Shown here one piece after another: positions 44,401-59,400 of a stretch of 64,000 bases of DNA. Each line of letters opens with the position of its first letter. Within the stretch, counting starts at the first letter, position 1. The position numbers and the translations under genes are program-made. The notes beneath the pieces are model-generated. The model was not told the DNA's origin and ran no database searches. It was given only the letters and a program-made list of their open reading frames with translations. The stretch is from Elephas maximus indicus (Eukaryota > Chordata > Mammalia > Proboscidea > Elephantidae), in the NCBI RefSeq assembly GCF_024166365.1, contig NC_064844.1:4114001-4178000 (forward strand). Direction: 5' to 3'.

Positions 44401-47400
44401 GTCTTTATAAAGAACCATGAAAGAAGTATTCTCACATTTCAGATGTTTGAAAGCCATGCTTTTCCTGAAAAACTGACTCATTATTTAACGGATAATATGT
44501 CTGCTAGAATTGACGATACACTCTTTGACTTGACTCTTAGGAAGCTTAGTCTTAAACTTCTGGGCCACATTTTAGACCCATACTTTACATCTCAGTGTGC
44601 TAATCTTATTCTGGCTTTTATTCTCTTACTGCCCTTCTTTTGGTCTATGTTGGGATTTTTATTTTGTGTTGTCTTTGTTTTTATGAACTACTCTAAATCC
44701 TTTATGGAATGAGTGGTATTAAAATGAACAAATTTTGTGTTTTCTAAGTCTTTTGCATCCTGACTTTCATTGTCGCATACCCACTGAAATTGTGTTCATG
44801 AAGATAGCCATTATGTCCTTTCCACAAACAAAATGGTCTTTCTTCTTGACCTTTCTAGTATTTAATACTACTAACAAGCTTTGCCTTCTTAAAACTCTTT
44901 ATTTTCTTGGCTTATGGGACTATTATAGACTCTCTTTTCTTTGAATTCCTTCAAATCTAATTCACTGATCTTTCTTCCCTTTCATAAATGTGGCTGTTTC
45001 TTCTTGGTTCTTTGCTTTTCTTCCCTCACAGAGATGAGCCATTCTTAGCCTTTCACCTATCACCATCACATAGTTCTGAATTACAGATATTTTGTATTTC
45101 TGTCCAGTTCATAACAACATTTTGCAATGACAGATTGACTTCTTTACCTCAAGCAAGCAAACAAAACTTTCTTACCCATCTCTCCCTCTCCTTTCAGAAA
45201 CAAAAACAAACCCCTGTCTAGGTTCTTCTTTTGTAATAACGAAGCTTCCTTTCCAGGCTTTTCTTTGGTTATGTGGGCTGCAGTACAACTTGACTATTTT
45301 CACTTGTTAATTTCTATTCAATTATTATGCTTCTCTTATGTTATTATGATGGAAAATTCTCAGTTTTATAAGATCGTCCATTTAATTTTTTTAATAGCTC
45401 TTTTTTTGACAGACCACTTGGGTGTATTTCCAGTCATGAGTTACTCCTTTGCATATGGCACCCAGAACTAAGAGAAATATAGTTGTTCCCCGGCTAATAA
45501 ACGTATTCTAAGTTTGTACGTTTGATATTTGACAGTGAAAACACATTCCTGTAGAAACTTCTTAAAGTGGAAATCCTAACCCATAAGTATCTATTTCAAG
45601 ACTGAAATTTAGCTCCTGGGGTCTCTTAAAAACTAGCCTGAGGAGCAAAAATGATTGTATGTATCATAAAGAAAGAGGAACAAAAAAGAGACCCCGTCTA
45701 CTCACTCATTTTTTTGGGCAACAGGTTAATCCTAGGCAAATTTGTGAAACAAAAGATGTTAAACCTCTATTTATATTTCCCTCCCCTGCACTCTGTAAAC
45801 TTCCAAGTCCCAGTGGTCACACCTGACCAGCTACGGGCCCCTTCTCCTCTCACTTCTTCTGTAGAGTAATCCATTTCCCATCAGGACCATGGTAGCTTCC
45901 CCTAAATTTGTTAGTTTTGTTTTCCAGATAAAGTGTAGGACTTTGTGTTCAGTTTTGTTGAGTTATCCTGATTGCTTTGAATTCAAATGTATTACGTTTT
46001 TTTTAACTCTTACTTTAAAAATAATTTTAATAAATAAAAAAGTTAGAAGGTAACACATGCCCATAACTAAAGAATTGAAACAGTACGAATGTTATAAAAT
46101 ATTCCTCCAGCTTCACCATGAACTCAATCGTCCCGGTTTCCTTCCAGAAACGTGCTTAACGTTTTGTGTTTTCCAGAGATCTTTTACTCATATACCAGCA
46201 TGTAGTTATATGTAATTAAAAAATTTTCTAACTTTTTGCTATTGCTCTGTGAAAAGGTGATTGAATTTTTTTTTAAAACTTTGGACGCATACAGAAAAGT
46301 ACAAAAAAACTTAAGTGTACAGCTCTCTGAATTTTTGTAGCATGAGCACAGTTGTGAAATGAGCATCCAGATCAAGAAATAAAACTATCAGAACCTCAGA
46401 CGTTTTCTGGTGCCCTTCTTATTAATATCATACCCCAGAAGGAACCATTATCCTGACTTTGCACACCATAGAATATTTTTACCTGTTTTTGAAATTTGTG
46501 TAAGTGGATCCATACAGTATATACAATTTGTATCTGGCCTTCTTTTCCTCAACTTGTGTTTGTGAGATTTATCAGTGTTGTTGCAATTTTTCATTCATTT
46601 ATTGTCATGCAGTATTCCATTGTAGGAATAAGCTGGTTTATCCATTCTACTGTTGGTGAATATTTGGATTGATTCCAGTTTTGGGCTGCTGTGAATATTG
46701 CCGCACTGACCATTTGGTACCATTTCTCTTAGTTGTATAACTAGAGTATAATTCCTGGGTCATAGATTATGTATATGTCCAGTTTTCAAAGATACTGCCA
46801 AGCCATTTTCCAAAGTGGTTGAGCCAATTTAAACTCCCCCTATCAGTTTACAGGAATTCCAGTTCCTTCACATTGAGGCTAGCCTTTGACATTGACAGTT
46901 TACAGAACTGCTTTGCAAGGTTGTTGAGATCTTTCTGCATGATGCTGAGGACTAATTAATGTTTATCCATAAAGTTTTAGGCTGTATTTGGTAAGACATC
47001 GTTAAAACCTGTTGCCCTCAAGTCAATTCCGACACACAGTGACCCAATAGGACAGAGTAGAACTGCCTCATTGGGTTTCTAAGGAGCAGCTGGTGGATTC
47101 AAACCACCAACCTTTGGATTAGCAACCGAGCTCTTAATCACTGTGCTACCAGGGCTCCAACGTATCATTACTGTATAGGATTTGGGATGGATGGAAGCTT
47201 TTTTTTTTAATGCTCAATTCATTTTCTTTTACTTTTTTATTTTTTAATTGATCTTTAGATGAAGGTTTACAGAACAAACTAGTTTCTCATCAAACAGTAC
47301 ACACATTGTTGTATGTCATTGGTTACAAACCCCCCGACATGTCAACAGTCTCCCTTCTCAACCCTGGGTTCCCTATTACCAGCTGTCCTATTCCCTTCTA

Positions 47401-50400
47401 CTTTCCAGTCCCTGCTCCAGGGCTGGTGTGCCCCTTTAGTCTTGTTTTGTTCCATGGGACTGTTCAACCTTTGGCTGAAAGGTGAACCTCAGGAGTGGCC
47501 TCATTACCGAGCTGAAAGGGTGTCCGGGGGCCGTACTCTCAGGACGTCTCCGGTCTCTGTGAGACCAGAAAGTCTGGTCTTTCTTTTTGAGTTAGAATTT
47601 TGTTCTCCATTTTTCTCCAGCTCTGTCCGGGACTCTCTATTGTGATCCTTGTCAGAGGAGTCGGTAGTGGTAGCCGGGCACCATCCAGTTATACTGGACT
47701 CAGTTTGGTGGAGGCCGTGGTAGATGTGGTCCATTAGTCCTTTGGACCAATCGTTCCCTTATGTTCTTTAGTTTTCTTCAGCCTTCCTTGCTCCTGAAGG
47801 GGTGAGACCAGTGGAGTATCCTAGATGGCTGCTCACAGGCTTTTAAGACCCCAGACGCTACTCACCAAAGTAGAATGTAGAACGTGTTCTTCATAAACTC
47901 TGCATGCCAGTGGACCTAGATGTTCCCTGAGACCATGGTCCCCACAGCCCTCAGCCCAGCAGTTCGGTCCCTCAGGGAGTTTGGGTGTGTCTGTGGAACC
48001 CCATGGCCTTGCCTCGTACTAGTTGTGCTGGCTTCCCCTTAACCAAAGTTAGCACTTACCTGTTGTCTGTTAATTGTTTTTCCATCCCCACCCCTCTCCT
48101 CCCTTGTAGCCATCAAATATTGTTTCTTTTTGTATGTAAACCTTTTCATGGGTTTTTACAGTAGTGGTCTCATGCAATATTTGTCCTTTTGTGACTGACT
48201 TATTTTACTCAGCGTAATGTCCTCCACATGCATCCATGTTATGAGATGCCTCACAAATGGATTGCTCTTTAGTGTTGCGTAATGCTCCATTGTGTGTACG
48301 TACCACAGTTTGTTTATCCATTCATCTGTTGATGGACATCTAGGTTGCTTCATGGATGGAAGCTTTTTAATAAAATTAAGTGTAACAGTTGAGGGGAGAG
48401 GCAGGAAAGATAAGTGGTGAATTGAGATGCATGTGTAGCAGTTCAGGCTGAGTCTGTAAAGACTTGTCTTGAGGTCCTTGATGTCATGGACCTAGTCATT
48501 GTTTGGACATAGGTTGGTGGAGTTAAGAAAAATAACTTTGATTTGTTTTTGGATACTTAAATGTTAAGATATCAGTGCTTGGGGGATACTTAGGAATGCA
48601 GGAAAGGGGAGCAGAAGGGTTCTTCCAGCTTTTACTCTTTTATATTGGTTTGGTGAGTTTGAGGCAGCTTGCTAAGTGGATCTGGCCTGGTTGGGAGAAC
48701 TCCAGTAATGAAAATCAGTTGAGGCATTGAAGATGCAAATGTGAGATTTTTGAAGCATTAAGTTTTCATCCAACTAAGATTTATTGAGTACCTATAATGT
48801 AAGGCACTGGGGATACAGTGATAGGCAAGACTTACGATTCCTTATAGAACTTACTTCTGGGGGAAGAGTCAGAATTTAAGTAGCTCATCACAGTCATGAT
48901 TATAACTGTGGTAAGTACTATAGAATATAATTATAGGATTCCTTGAGAGCCATTAGCAACAAAGTTATAGTAGAAATAATGCATGTATATATAATATTTA
49001 ATGGAATAAGTGTTTTAACAGGTAAATAGATGGTATTGATGTGGCTTTGCTTTATACTCATTGCTCTGATGTGAGAGAAAAAGGAATACATTTTTAACTT
49101 TGATAGTAGATAAAATTCAAAAGTAAAGCTACAAATACGTCTCCCATATCACTTCCAAAACCCAAACCCACTACCTTTGAGTCTGTTCCGATTCATAGTG
49201 ACCCTACAGGACAGAGCAGAACTGCCCCATAAAGTTTCCAAGGCTATAAATCTTTATGGAAGCAGACTGCGATATCTTTCTCCCATGGAGCAGGTGGTGG
49301 GTTTGAACCACTGACCTTTTGGTGAGCAGCTGAGTGCTTAACCACTGTACCACCAGTGCTCCTTCCAAATCACTCATGACGTTATAATTGTCTGTCTCCA
49401 CCTTAGACTAAGATCTTTACACACAGTGACTGCCACTTATGAAGTGTGTCACGTGCCATATGTGACTCTGCTAGTCACTTTCACATGATTCTTACTTAAT
49501 CTTGGTAATAAATTTCAAGATATATATTTTTATCCTCAACTTTAGATATAAAACCAATATATAGACAAGGTTGGCTACATAGCACTATTCAGCATTCTAC
49601 GTGAGGTACAAAAAACCAAAACCCGTTGCTGTCGAGTCAATTCCAACTGATAGTGACCCTACAGTACAGAGTAGAACTGCCCCATAGGGTTCCTAAGGAG
49701 CGCCTGGTGCATTCTAACTGTCGACCTCTTGGTTAACAGCCTGAGCTCTTACCCACTATGCTACCAGAGTTCCATGTGAGTGATGCTCCCTGGCATTCTG
49801 TTAGGGGACAGCTCTGATGTGCAGCCTTCAGTAAAGTTCCCCTAAGATCTGGGAGCTAGTCACACATTGAGGATGAGACTAATAAAAAAAAAAAAAAACT
49901 GACCATGGGTTAAGGTGGCCATTTGCAGAATTAACCCACCCTTAAAAAAAAAAGAAAAATTTTTTTTTTTTTTTTTAGAGATGGTTTTGGAATCTGTTGT
50001 TTAAATCTGTGAGAGATCGCGATTTAATAGCAGCGACTAGGATGGATGCTTGACTGAGACTCTAACTGCTGATACCTGGTCCTTTGTTTTGTAGTCTTTA
50101 CAAATAAAGGGTGTAGTAGCAGAAGACACGTTGTCTGCATGGATTGTGTTAAAGGAGGAACCAAAGAGTAAGATTTTGTCAGTATTTACTCAACACTGCG
50201 GGAGTAAGGCCGTCCTTCTCAATTTCATTCTTGTGAATCAGTTCTTAAATCAGAGCTAAAGCCGAGACCTGAACTGTGCTGTTCTCATACTGGAATTGCT
50301 ACCTTTTGAGACCCTGCCTGAGCAGCTGACTGGCTTCTGAATTTAAAATACCTTCTAAAAGGATACACACAATGATTTGCATAACAAATTGATTTAAATG

Positions 50401-53400
50401 GATTTTCAGAATCTTAATGAATCTCGATACCATGTCAGTATGTTTATATTTTCCTTCTGCTCTAAATAATAATCTTACAGATTTATCAATGCAATAGTGA
50501 AGTCCGATGATAATATTTAAGGTAATGCAGACCTTGCTGTGTTTTTAATTACATGCTTGACATTTCTAGTCAACTCCAAGATCAGGCATTACATAAAAAA
50601 TTCGGTTAGAAAGAAGAAGAAATATTTAAAATATGATTGAAATCTTTTTTTTTCCCCTTGATCTGCATACCTTTTTTTCTAGAAGTAACAATGAGAGTTA
50701 GTAGCCGACCTTAAGCTTGATCGCTTTTGTAGTAGTTTCTGTACTTGTTTTAGCTCCTTGAAAACGGAAGGTTCTCCAAAAGGTAAGGTGAGGGTGGTGT
50801 GAGAGTCCTGGGCTATTTTGTAGGTCATACTGGCTCATCAAAGTGAATGAAGCCAAAAGGTGTCTCGATAGGTTTCTGTTAGCTCCTACTTAACGTTGTT
50901 TTGCACAATGGCCCATTCCAGCAATGAGAATGAAGCAGAGCTGTTGGAGTTTAACAGGATTTTCTCTTCGGTTTTAAGAATGTCCTAGAGTCGAAAGCAC
51001 GAAATACTCGTGCTTTATAGGTAGGCTAATCATACATCCCATTTTACCTACAGCAGTTCTCATTTATGCCTTTTATCCTGGCTCCTTTCAGTCTCAGAAG
51101 TGTCCCAGTTTGAATGAAATGCCGATGTTTATTTTAATCATCACAAGTCCCTAGATGACTCAGAGATCCAATGGTTTTGTCCTTTTGGACAGCATGTTAT
51201 TTGTCATTCAGAGTGAGTACAGTTCAGCTGCTTGGCCTTGCAGGTTTGTCTTTGGAAAGGGCTGACTGACTTTTCCTAAACCTGATGTGCTGCGCAAAGA
51301 TTGCCGACAGGAATGTGAAGTTAGGTTTTCAGTTAAGTCTGTTATCTTGGTAAAATGATAGATGATTAAATGGTGATTTTTTTTTTTTTAGAATTAATAA
51401 TGCATTTCAAAGAAATATATCATGGGAAACAGAGGTTCTTGTTAATGCTAAATGAATTCCAATAACAAGACCAAAGATTTGATTCTGACTTAGCAGCCAT
51501 GTGACCTTGGGCAAGTAACTTAACGTCTCTGAGCCACATTGTCTTCATTTTTCAGATGAAGGTAATAATGCCTGCCGTGGATTGAATTGTGTCCTCCAAA
51601 AATATGTGTCAATTTGGCTAGGCCATGATACCTAGTATTCTGTGGTTGTCCTCCATTTTGTGATTTGATGTAATTTTCCTGTTTTGTAAATCCTAATCCC
51701 TGCCTGTGGTTAATGAGGCAAAATTAGTTTATGTTAAAGACGGCTAGAGTGGGATGTAACACAACTTTACTCAGGTCACAGTGCTGATCTGGTGTAAAGG
51801 GAGTTTCCCTGAGGTGTGGCCCGTATCACCTTGTATCTTGCAAGACGTAAAAGGAGAGAAATAGCAGAGAGAGGGGGACCTCATACACCAAGAAAGAAGT
51901 GCCAGGAGCAGAGCGTGTCCTTTGGACCCAGGGTCCCTGTGCTGAGAAGCTCCTAGACCACGGGAAGATTTTATGACAAGGACCTTCCCCCAGAGCCGAT
52001 AGAGAAAGGCTTTCCCTGAAGCTGGTGCCCTGAATTCGAATTTCTACCCTCCTAGACTGTGAGAGAATAAATTTTTGTTTGTTGAAGCCACCCAGTTGTG
52101 GTATTTCTCTTACAGCTGCACTGGATAACTAAGACAATACCAAAGAATAAGGATTAAAAAGAAACATGTGTTAAGTGACTGGCACAATTCCTTGCATAAA
52201 GTAGATGTGAAGTTGTTGAGCTACTAGTTCATCCAACAGTGTCAGACTATATCTGAGTTTTATAACGCTTAGTTAATTAGTGCTCTGATTTAATTATAAC
52301 AAGTAGTTATAATTTTGGTTGTATTATATATGAGTGTAGTAATTAACAAGTATGATTTTTTATTCTGAGTACCTTTATAAACAGGGTGATTTTTCCTCAT
52401 ACATTAACCTAAATCACTGAGTTAGTACTCATCATCTGGTAATGAAAATGTTATTTTTTTCTAAATTGATAACGTCTCTATTATTGAATTTAAACAGAAT
52501 TTGCATTCAGATGTTGTTTAAATTTTACAAGTGAATCGAAAAATATGAACCACCCTGATAATAGCTTCCCCGTGATCATATATACATAGCACGTTGACAC
52601 ATACGTGGACATGTAAAACATTCATGTCTCTTATATAAAAGCTCATTTGACCCGGAAGCTGACGTGAAAAGGAGTCATGTGGGAGTTTAGAGAAATGCAA
52701 AGTCTTTTTTGGCTACAAATTATTAAGCAAGTCTCTTAGAGGAGGTGGGCATTGTGATAAGCTTTGGAAGAATACAGAGCCTCAGAAAGGAGAGTATGGT
52801 GTAGGCAGGATTGTAGTGATGGAAATGTGAGTTCCTTTTGGATTTTGGAATAGATCAGTCGCTCATGTAAGGGGATTAGGCTATTAGAGCCAGACTGTGA
52901 AGAGTCTTCCCACACAGATGATGGTGACTCATTAAATATTTTTGAGCAAAAGAAAACACCCGAAACCAAACCTGTTGCCCTTGAGTCAATTCCAACTCAT
53001 AGCAACCCTATAGGACAGAGAAGAACTGCCCCATAGGGTTTCTGAGCAGCGCCTGGTGGTTTAAACTGCTGACCTTTTGGTTAGCAGCTGTAGCTCTTAC
53101 CCACCGCACCACCAGTTAAAAAGGTGTTTGGAAAGATTAATCTAGACACAGAGGACAGGGTAGATTGATGTACAGAAGAAACAGGAGGTAATTACCAATT
53201 AGGTAGGTAGTTTTTAGTAATCTAGGTATGAAATAGAAAATGGAGATTTTGATGCTTTATTAAAAAATGAAAGTCTTTAGTTTCCTACTGATGTCATTAC
53301 AATGTAAGTTCATCTAGATAAGAGAAAAGAAAACCTAAATATCTGTTGGCCAGAATAATTGCAGCCTTCCAAGAGAAATAAAATACGTTCCTTTTGCTTC

Positions 53401-56400
53401 TCCATACTGATAATAGTCGGCTAGTGACAGCAGCTCAGCAACAGAAAGCCTAAGTCTGAACAGCCTTTTAAAATGTTTAAAAAACTTCATTGATTTTAGT
53501 GCCGATTTTGTTATCACAAGCTGACTCATGAACAAATGCGGCCAGTGATAAACACAGAACAAAACGGAGCGCCAAAAGCATGATATTTTATTGCTTTAGA
53601 TTTTATATTTATGTTTTATATTTTCTTAGTCAAGATTTGAATATGCCTAGATAAGCAATAAATACCTAAACTCTTTCAAAATACCAATTTTAAATGTGAC
53701 TTTTGTGGTACTTTGCTAGCACCTTAGCATAATAACGTTTCAGAAATTTGAGTTTTACAGTAACGGACACTTTCTAAATTTATGACTTAAATAGATTATT
53801 TATGTTTCATTTAAATGCATAAAAATTATTCATTCCATATTGTCTAGAATGAGACACCTGGCCTAACAATAGGGCAGGACATTTGAAACAGACTTTCTTA
53901 GAAAAACTGGTTTTTTCCCATTAATATCTCTTCCATAAGCCTAAACTCTAAAATATCCTTTTCTACCAAGAATAAATATAAATACGCTCTAATAGTTGGG
54001 ATACAGGCTAAGCTGCTATAACAACAACAACAAAACCTGACCCCATTGCCGTTGAGTTGATTCCGACTCGTAGTGACTTTATAGGACAGAGCAGAACTGC
54101 CCCAGGTTTCCAGAGAGCGGCTGGCGGCTTCAAACTGCCAACCTTTTGATTAGGAGCCTGAGCTCAAACAAGGTAGAAATTTATTCATCTCTCGTTGAAC
54201 AGTTGAGAGATAGGCAGGTAATCAACAGTGGGTTGGTGGCAGAGACAGAAAGGCCACATAAACCAGAGACTTCACCGGCCTGAGACCTGAAGAACTAGAT
54301 GGCACCCGTCTACCACCGATGACTGCCCTGACAAGGGAACACAACAGAAAGTCCTGGACGGAGCGGGAGAAAACTGCGAAGCGAACTCAAGTGAAAAGAC
54401 CAGACTTAATGGTCTGACGGAGACTGGAGGAACCCCCGGAACTAAGGCCCCCAAACGCTCCGTTAACCCAGAACTAAAACCATTCCTGAAGCCCACTCTC
54501 CAGACAAAGATTAGACTGGACTATATAACAAAAAATAATAACTTGTGAAGAGTGCTTCTTAGTTCAGTCAGATTCTTGAGACTAAATGGGTGGCTCCTGT
54601 CCAGAGGCAGGATGAGAAGGCAGGAAGGGACAGGAACTGGTTGAATGGACACAAGAAACCTGGGGTGGAGAAGGGGAGTGTGCTGTCATGTGGGGATTGC
54701 AACTAATGTCACATAACATATGTGTATAATTTTTTGTGTGAGAAATTAACTTGAGCTGTAAATTTTCATCTAAAATAAGCACAATTAAAAAAAAAAAAAA
54801 AGAGTGGATTGGTCGCTGTGTTCTTTGAGGTCATCCGAGAACCCAGGTTCTTTTTAACTTGTTACTCAGCCATCCCCTGCAACTTCGTTGTTCAGCACAG
54901 TAGCTGCTAGCCACATGAGGCTGTTTACATTTATATCTGACTCAAGTGAAATAAGACTTCATCATCCATACTAGCTACATTTAAAGGACGCAATAGCCAC
55001 ACGTGGTTAGTGGCTACTGTATCGGACAGTGTGATAGGGAACACCTGCATCGTCACAGAAAGGTCTGCTGGTCTGCACCACTCTGGAGTGGTGTCCTTGT
55101 CTGCAGGGTCTTTGCTGGCTCACACTGGCCTGTCCATGTTCTAGTCCACAAGAAGAGAGAAACCAAGAGAGTGGAAGGCAAATAGTTTTGTTACAAAGGA
55201 TCCAAAAGGTGCACGTATCACTTCTGCTAACAACCCACTGACCAAAATTCAGTAATCTGAGGGCGCCTTGTGGTATGGGCAGACTGGAAGAATCACTGGC
55301 TGAATGGAGTTGTACTTTGCTACACCTTGGTTTCACGGGAGGTAGGGTAAAAAAAAAAAAAAACCCTTTGCTGTCGAAGTCGAGTCAATTCCGACTCAGA
55401 GCGACCTTATAGGTCAGAGTAGAGCTGCCCCATGAAGTTTCCAAGGAACGCCTGGTGGATTTGAACTGCCGACCTTTTGGTTAGCAGCCATAGCACTTAA
55501 CCACTACACCATCAGAGTAGGGTGAGGGATTCTGTTAGTAAAAGAAAGAAGGTGAAAAAGGATTCTAGAGGACAGTTGGTAATCTAGGTCCCCTGTACTC
55601 AAGGTGTTAATAACATTAAAGTTTCTCTCCATTCCCCAAAGTAGCAAGAAATCAACATGGGTAAAATGTTCCTTAATATTAAAAGACCATGTCAAGATTA
55701 ACATGAAAAGTATAAATATTTTTATGGTATTAATTCACAAAGTTTAACAAGATTTACAGTTGTTTTGACTGAGAGGCCCTATTTTGACATGTCACTGTTT
55801 TCCACTGATGTATTCTAGGTCCTAAACTTGGTGGAATGGTGAAAATCTTATATTTGTGTGTTTGCAAACAAAAGACTAGATTTACTGTTTATTTCTGTCT
55901 TATTTTATAGATGTTCAGTAATGGTTTTGAACATTTTGATAATGAGCAGCCACGTGATGTTGGTGATTTGGTTGTTCCTTCCTTCTCCCTCTTAAAGGGT
56001 ATGAAAGCATGTGCTCCGTTCAGTGTCTTAATTCTGAAGTGTGGGTGTTCTCAGAGAGTCACATGTCCATATACCTGGGTCATATGGTTAATACGTGTGC
56101 TAAAGACTAATGTTCTAATTGTTTGGGATGAGATGTTTACAGGTGCACTTAAAACAGTATGAAGTATATGTGTGTGTGTATGTGTGTGTGTCTGTGTATA
56201 TATATGTATATACACATACACACAACACTTATATACGTTAAAATGTATATACCAGTACCCAGTGCCCTCGAGTCGGTTCCGACTCATAGCGACTCTATAG
56301 GACAGAGTAGACCTGCCCCATAGAGTTTCCAAGGAGCGCCTGGCAGATTCGAACTATATAAGCGTTGATATTTTTATGTAAATAAACATTTACAATAAAG

Positions 56401-59400
56401 TTTTCGTCTATTAATGTACATTGTTACGTTTTACTTTTTATTTTGATATTGAAGATATGTATCCTCTTCATATTTAGGTCTGTTTTTTACTACAAACTGT
56501 TCCACAGCTTCGTTGCCCAGCATTTCTTGAGACTGACCCGTTTCACTGTCACACCTGGCCAGCGACCAAACTGGCTGGTAACCAAAGCCATTGCTTTACC
56601 GTCGATGTTGACTCATAGCGAACTGATAGGACAGAGTAGAACTTCCCCATAGGGTTTCCGAGGAGCGGCTGGTGGATTTGAACTGCCCACCTTTTGGTTA
56701 GCAGCTGAGCTCTTAACCACTGTGCCACCAGGGCTTGGTAGCGATGGTAACAAAATGTTTCCTAGGTAAGGAGGCTCATGTTCATTTCGAACGCTCATGG
56801 CCTCTCCCACCAGCCTGGGTGATGTGTTGTGAGTACCCTTAGACTACTTTTTATCTTTTTACAAGAGGACAGTATTGTAAAGATGTCAAAAAATATCCAC
56901 ATGCCCAGTTCACTGGTAAATATACTGCGGAATTTGAACCTTTTTGGCAGTAGCTCATGCTACTCAAGGGACCGTATTTTTACAGAATGGTGTACTTCAA
57001 AGGAGCTTGGTTCCCACTGTAGAAAATCCGTGCATTTAGAGCAATTTTAAGCCAGAGCAACTCTGCGTACGCTGTACGTTTAAAATATTAGTCATCTTGA
57101 GTACGTGCCCAGGTTAAGTGTCAGGGGCTATATATCGTGGAAAAAGAAAATTTATTGTTAGGAGACCAGGTCGTACCCGTGCTTATCCAGCATTTTCCTA
57201 AGGGGATCAATTTGAGCATATGAACTAATATCAGCCAGATTGTTGTACAGTAACGGTGCTGATAATAAAGGAGAAGGTCATTGAGCAGAAAAACAAAGGG
57301 AGCATAAAAGTCTCACACTGTATATGAAACTACAGACACGGAGCAAAGAGTGACAGGAAGTTTAATGTGTACGTAAGTACAGGCTGACGGGAGCACGTGG
57401 TGTGTGCCAAAGGTTCCAGTGATGGAAATCCGAAACAGAGAGCTCACTGACCACAGCATGAGCCTGACACACGTTGTAAATAACCCAGAAATCTGCGACT
57501 GCATCAAGCACCAGGCTGGTGTGTTAACGGCAGTAAATCCATAGCAGCAGAAATGGCCGGCGTGTGGAAACTCCTCAGAGTAATTCTTGTAATGGATTAA
57601 TAGGGACGTAGCAAATATCTTCATTCCCAGTTCTACCATCCTCCAATTCTCCCCCACCCCAGTGATCATTTTTTATTCCCTTCTGCTCACCAGAGTCGTG
57701 TATGTGGACCCTTGCTTCAACACCTTCAAGTTAAAAGCCAAAGATGCCTCTGGGAGAGAGCACCTTATCGCTGTCAAGTTGAAGGCAAAGGTAGGTGCCT
57801 CCTTAAGCTGTTACTGTGGTCAGGAAATCCTTTATGAGTTAACACGCAAAAAGTACTGGTTTCTTTTGAAAATAACATGCCTGATGCTTTTAAAAGTTGA
57901 TTTTGGGGAACCTCCAAGAATTCATTCACCAGGTTTTCAAAAGCCTAGGTAAACTTTCACGTCATTATTTTAGTCCAGGTTTGATTGAAATCTAGACTTC
58001 ATAGTAAAGAAGTATGACACGTAAGATTTGGCAGGCTCAGAGTACCATAATATTATTTTTGTTACATCGCTGGTGGCGCAGTGGTTAAGAGCTCAGCAGC
58101 TAACCCAAAGGTCAGCAGTTCGAATCCACCAGCCGCTCCTTGGAAACCCTGTGGGGCAGTTCTTCTCTGTCATGTAGGGTAGCTATGAGTTGGAATCAAC
58201 TCGATGGCAGTGGGTTTTTTTTTAATAGAGAAAAGTGTTGGAAGCTTCCTGTATGCCAAGTGAAGTCTGAAGAGGAAAAGTCTTGTGCCTTCAAGTCTTA
58301 CTGTGGATTTCTTTTGTGGCTCTTACCTCCACCCCCGACCCTCTCTCTCCCCCAACATGCACTTTTTGTTGTCTGATTGTTTTGGCTGAAGTTTTTTGAT
58401 TTGGGTATTTTATGTTAAGAATTTGGGAAGGTCTTGCCTCTTTTTATAGAACCCTTATAAACTAGTAATCTATAGCCACTCACTAGCTATATTGGCACAA
58501 AACATGGCTGTTTCATCTTTCCTTTTTAGCTCTACACTTTGGATTTTGAATAATAAGAAGAATAAGCAAGTTCAGCGTATTAATCATTTACTTAGCAATC
58601 ACTAGGGAAACATTAGAATTTGAAGAAAATCAGGACATCCAACTTTTTTTTTTTGTTCCTAAGAGTCATCCATCAATTCCCTTTCAGAAGATTGTAGTGA
58701 TGAAAAGATCAATTTTGTTTGTCCTTTTTAAAAATGTGTCTGGCATTTAAGCTTTCCGCAGGAGAAAATTAATATATAAAGCTGAACTGGGTGACACAGA
58801 AAAGTTGGTCCTGTATAGTGCCTCTGTGCCAGACAATTGAGAAATGACTCATTCTTTCTCACTCAGAGAATGTTTAGGTATAATTGGGAAAAAAGATTAG
58901 CGGGATAAAAATCTTATTTGTAAAATAAGTTACATGGCTAGATTTTTCATTAAAATGAAAATACTTTTTTGGTTTTTAAGCTGTGCTTTTTTTTTTTTTA
59001 AGATCTAGAAAAAATCTGCCTTTTTTCCCCCAAAAGGTCACATTCTGCCAGTGGCAAGGGTTCTGTCTTTTCCTTCAAAGCTCGATTTGTTTCCATTTTG
59101 TACACAGAGAAAAGTTGCTTTCCTGCTATGAAGACCAAAATGAAAGATGTAAAGATATCCCTATCCTGTTATTTATTTATTTTTTTAATAAACTTTTTTT
59201 TTTTTTTAGTTATTAAGGAGACAATGCTTTATGTCTACACTGCCTTAAATAGACTAGCCGGATTTTAGGGTGGATGCAAGTTCATGATGTTTATTTCCTT
59301 ACCTGGCAGTATTCAGAGTAAGGGTGTAGCCACAGTATGGTCCATTCTGTCTGCTTTTTCTTTTACTTACTTCATATTTCCCTGGGGAATGTTTTCAGCT

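Larger units (their letters stand above)
53990..54900. repeat. Ancient repeat broken by an AfroSINE and an L1
   Basis: Pieces before the SINE (ctaagctgctataacaa), between (acaaggtagaaatttattca) and after the L1 (ttctttgaggtcatccgaga) fit together as one old element. I recognise it as recurrent but do not name it. Confidence 0.45.
41723..57693 (+). other. FANCL: FANCL intron 5 (15,971 bp)
   Basis: This is the longest intron in the window. Repeats are listed separately. Stretches without recognisable content are 41723-42554, 43046-43921, 44409-46060, 48366-48765, 49773-51465, 52213-52961, 53117-53990, 55516-56160 and 56736-57693. An A24-type run lies at about 41891-41914. Confidence 0.85.

Noticed and set aside
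44209..44712. 167-codon open frame on the + strand, the longest in the window
   Set aside because: Its first third is a translated AfroSINE and the rest is AT-rich intron sequence with no domain; there are no exon boundaries. A chance frame.
57313..57669. 118-codon minus-strand frame just upstream of FANCL exon 6
   Set aside because: No recognisable family, promoter or splice context; it ends 24 bp from the exon 6 boundary. I treat it as chance, though a translated search would settle it.
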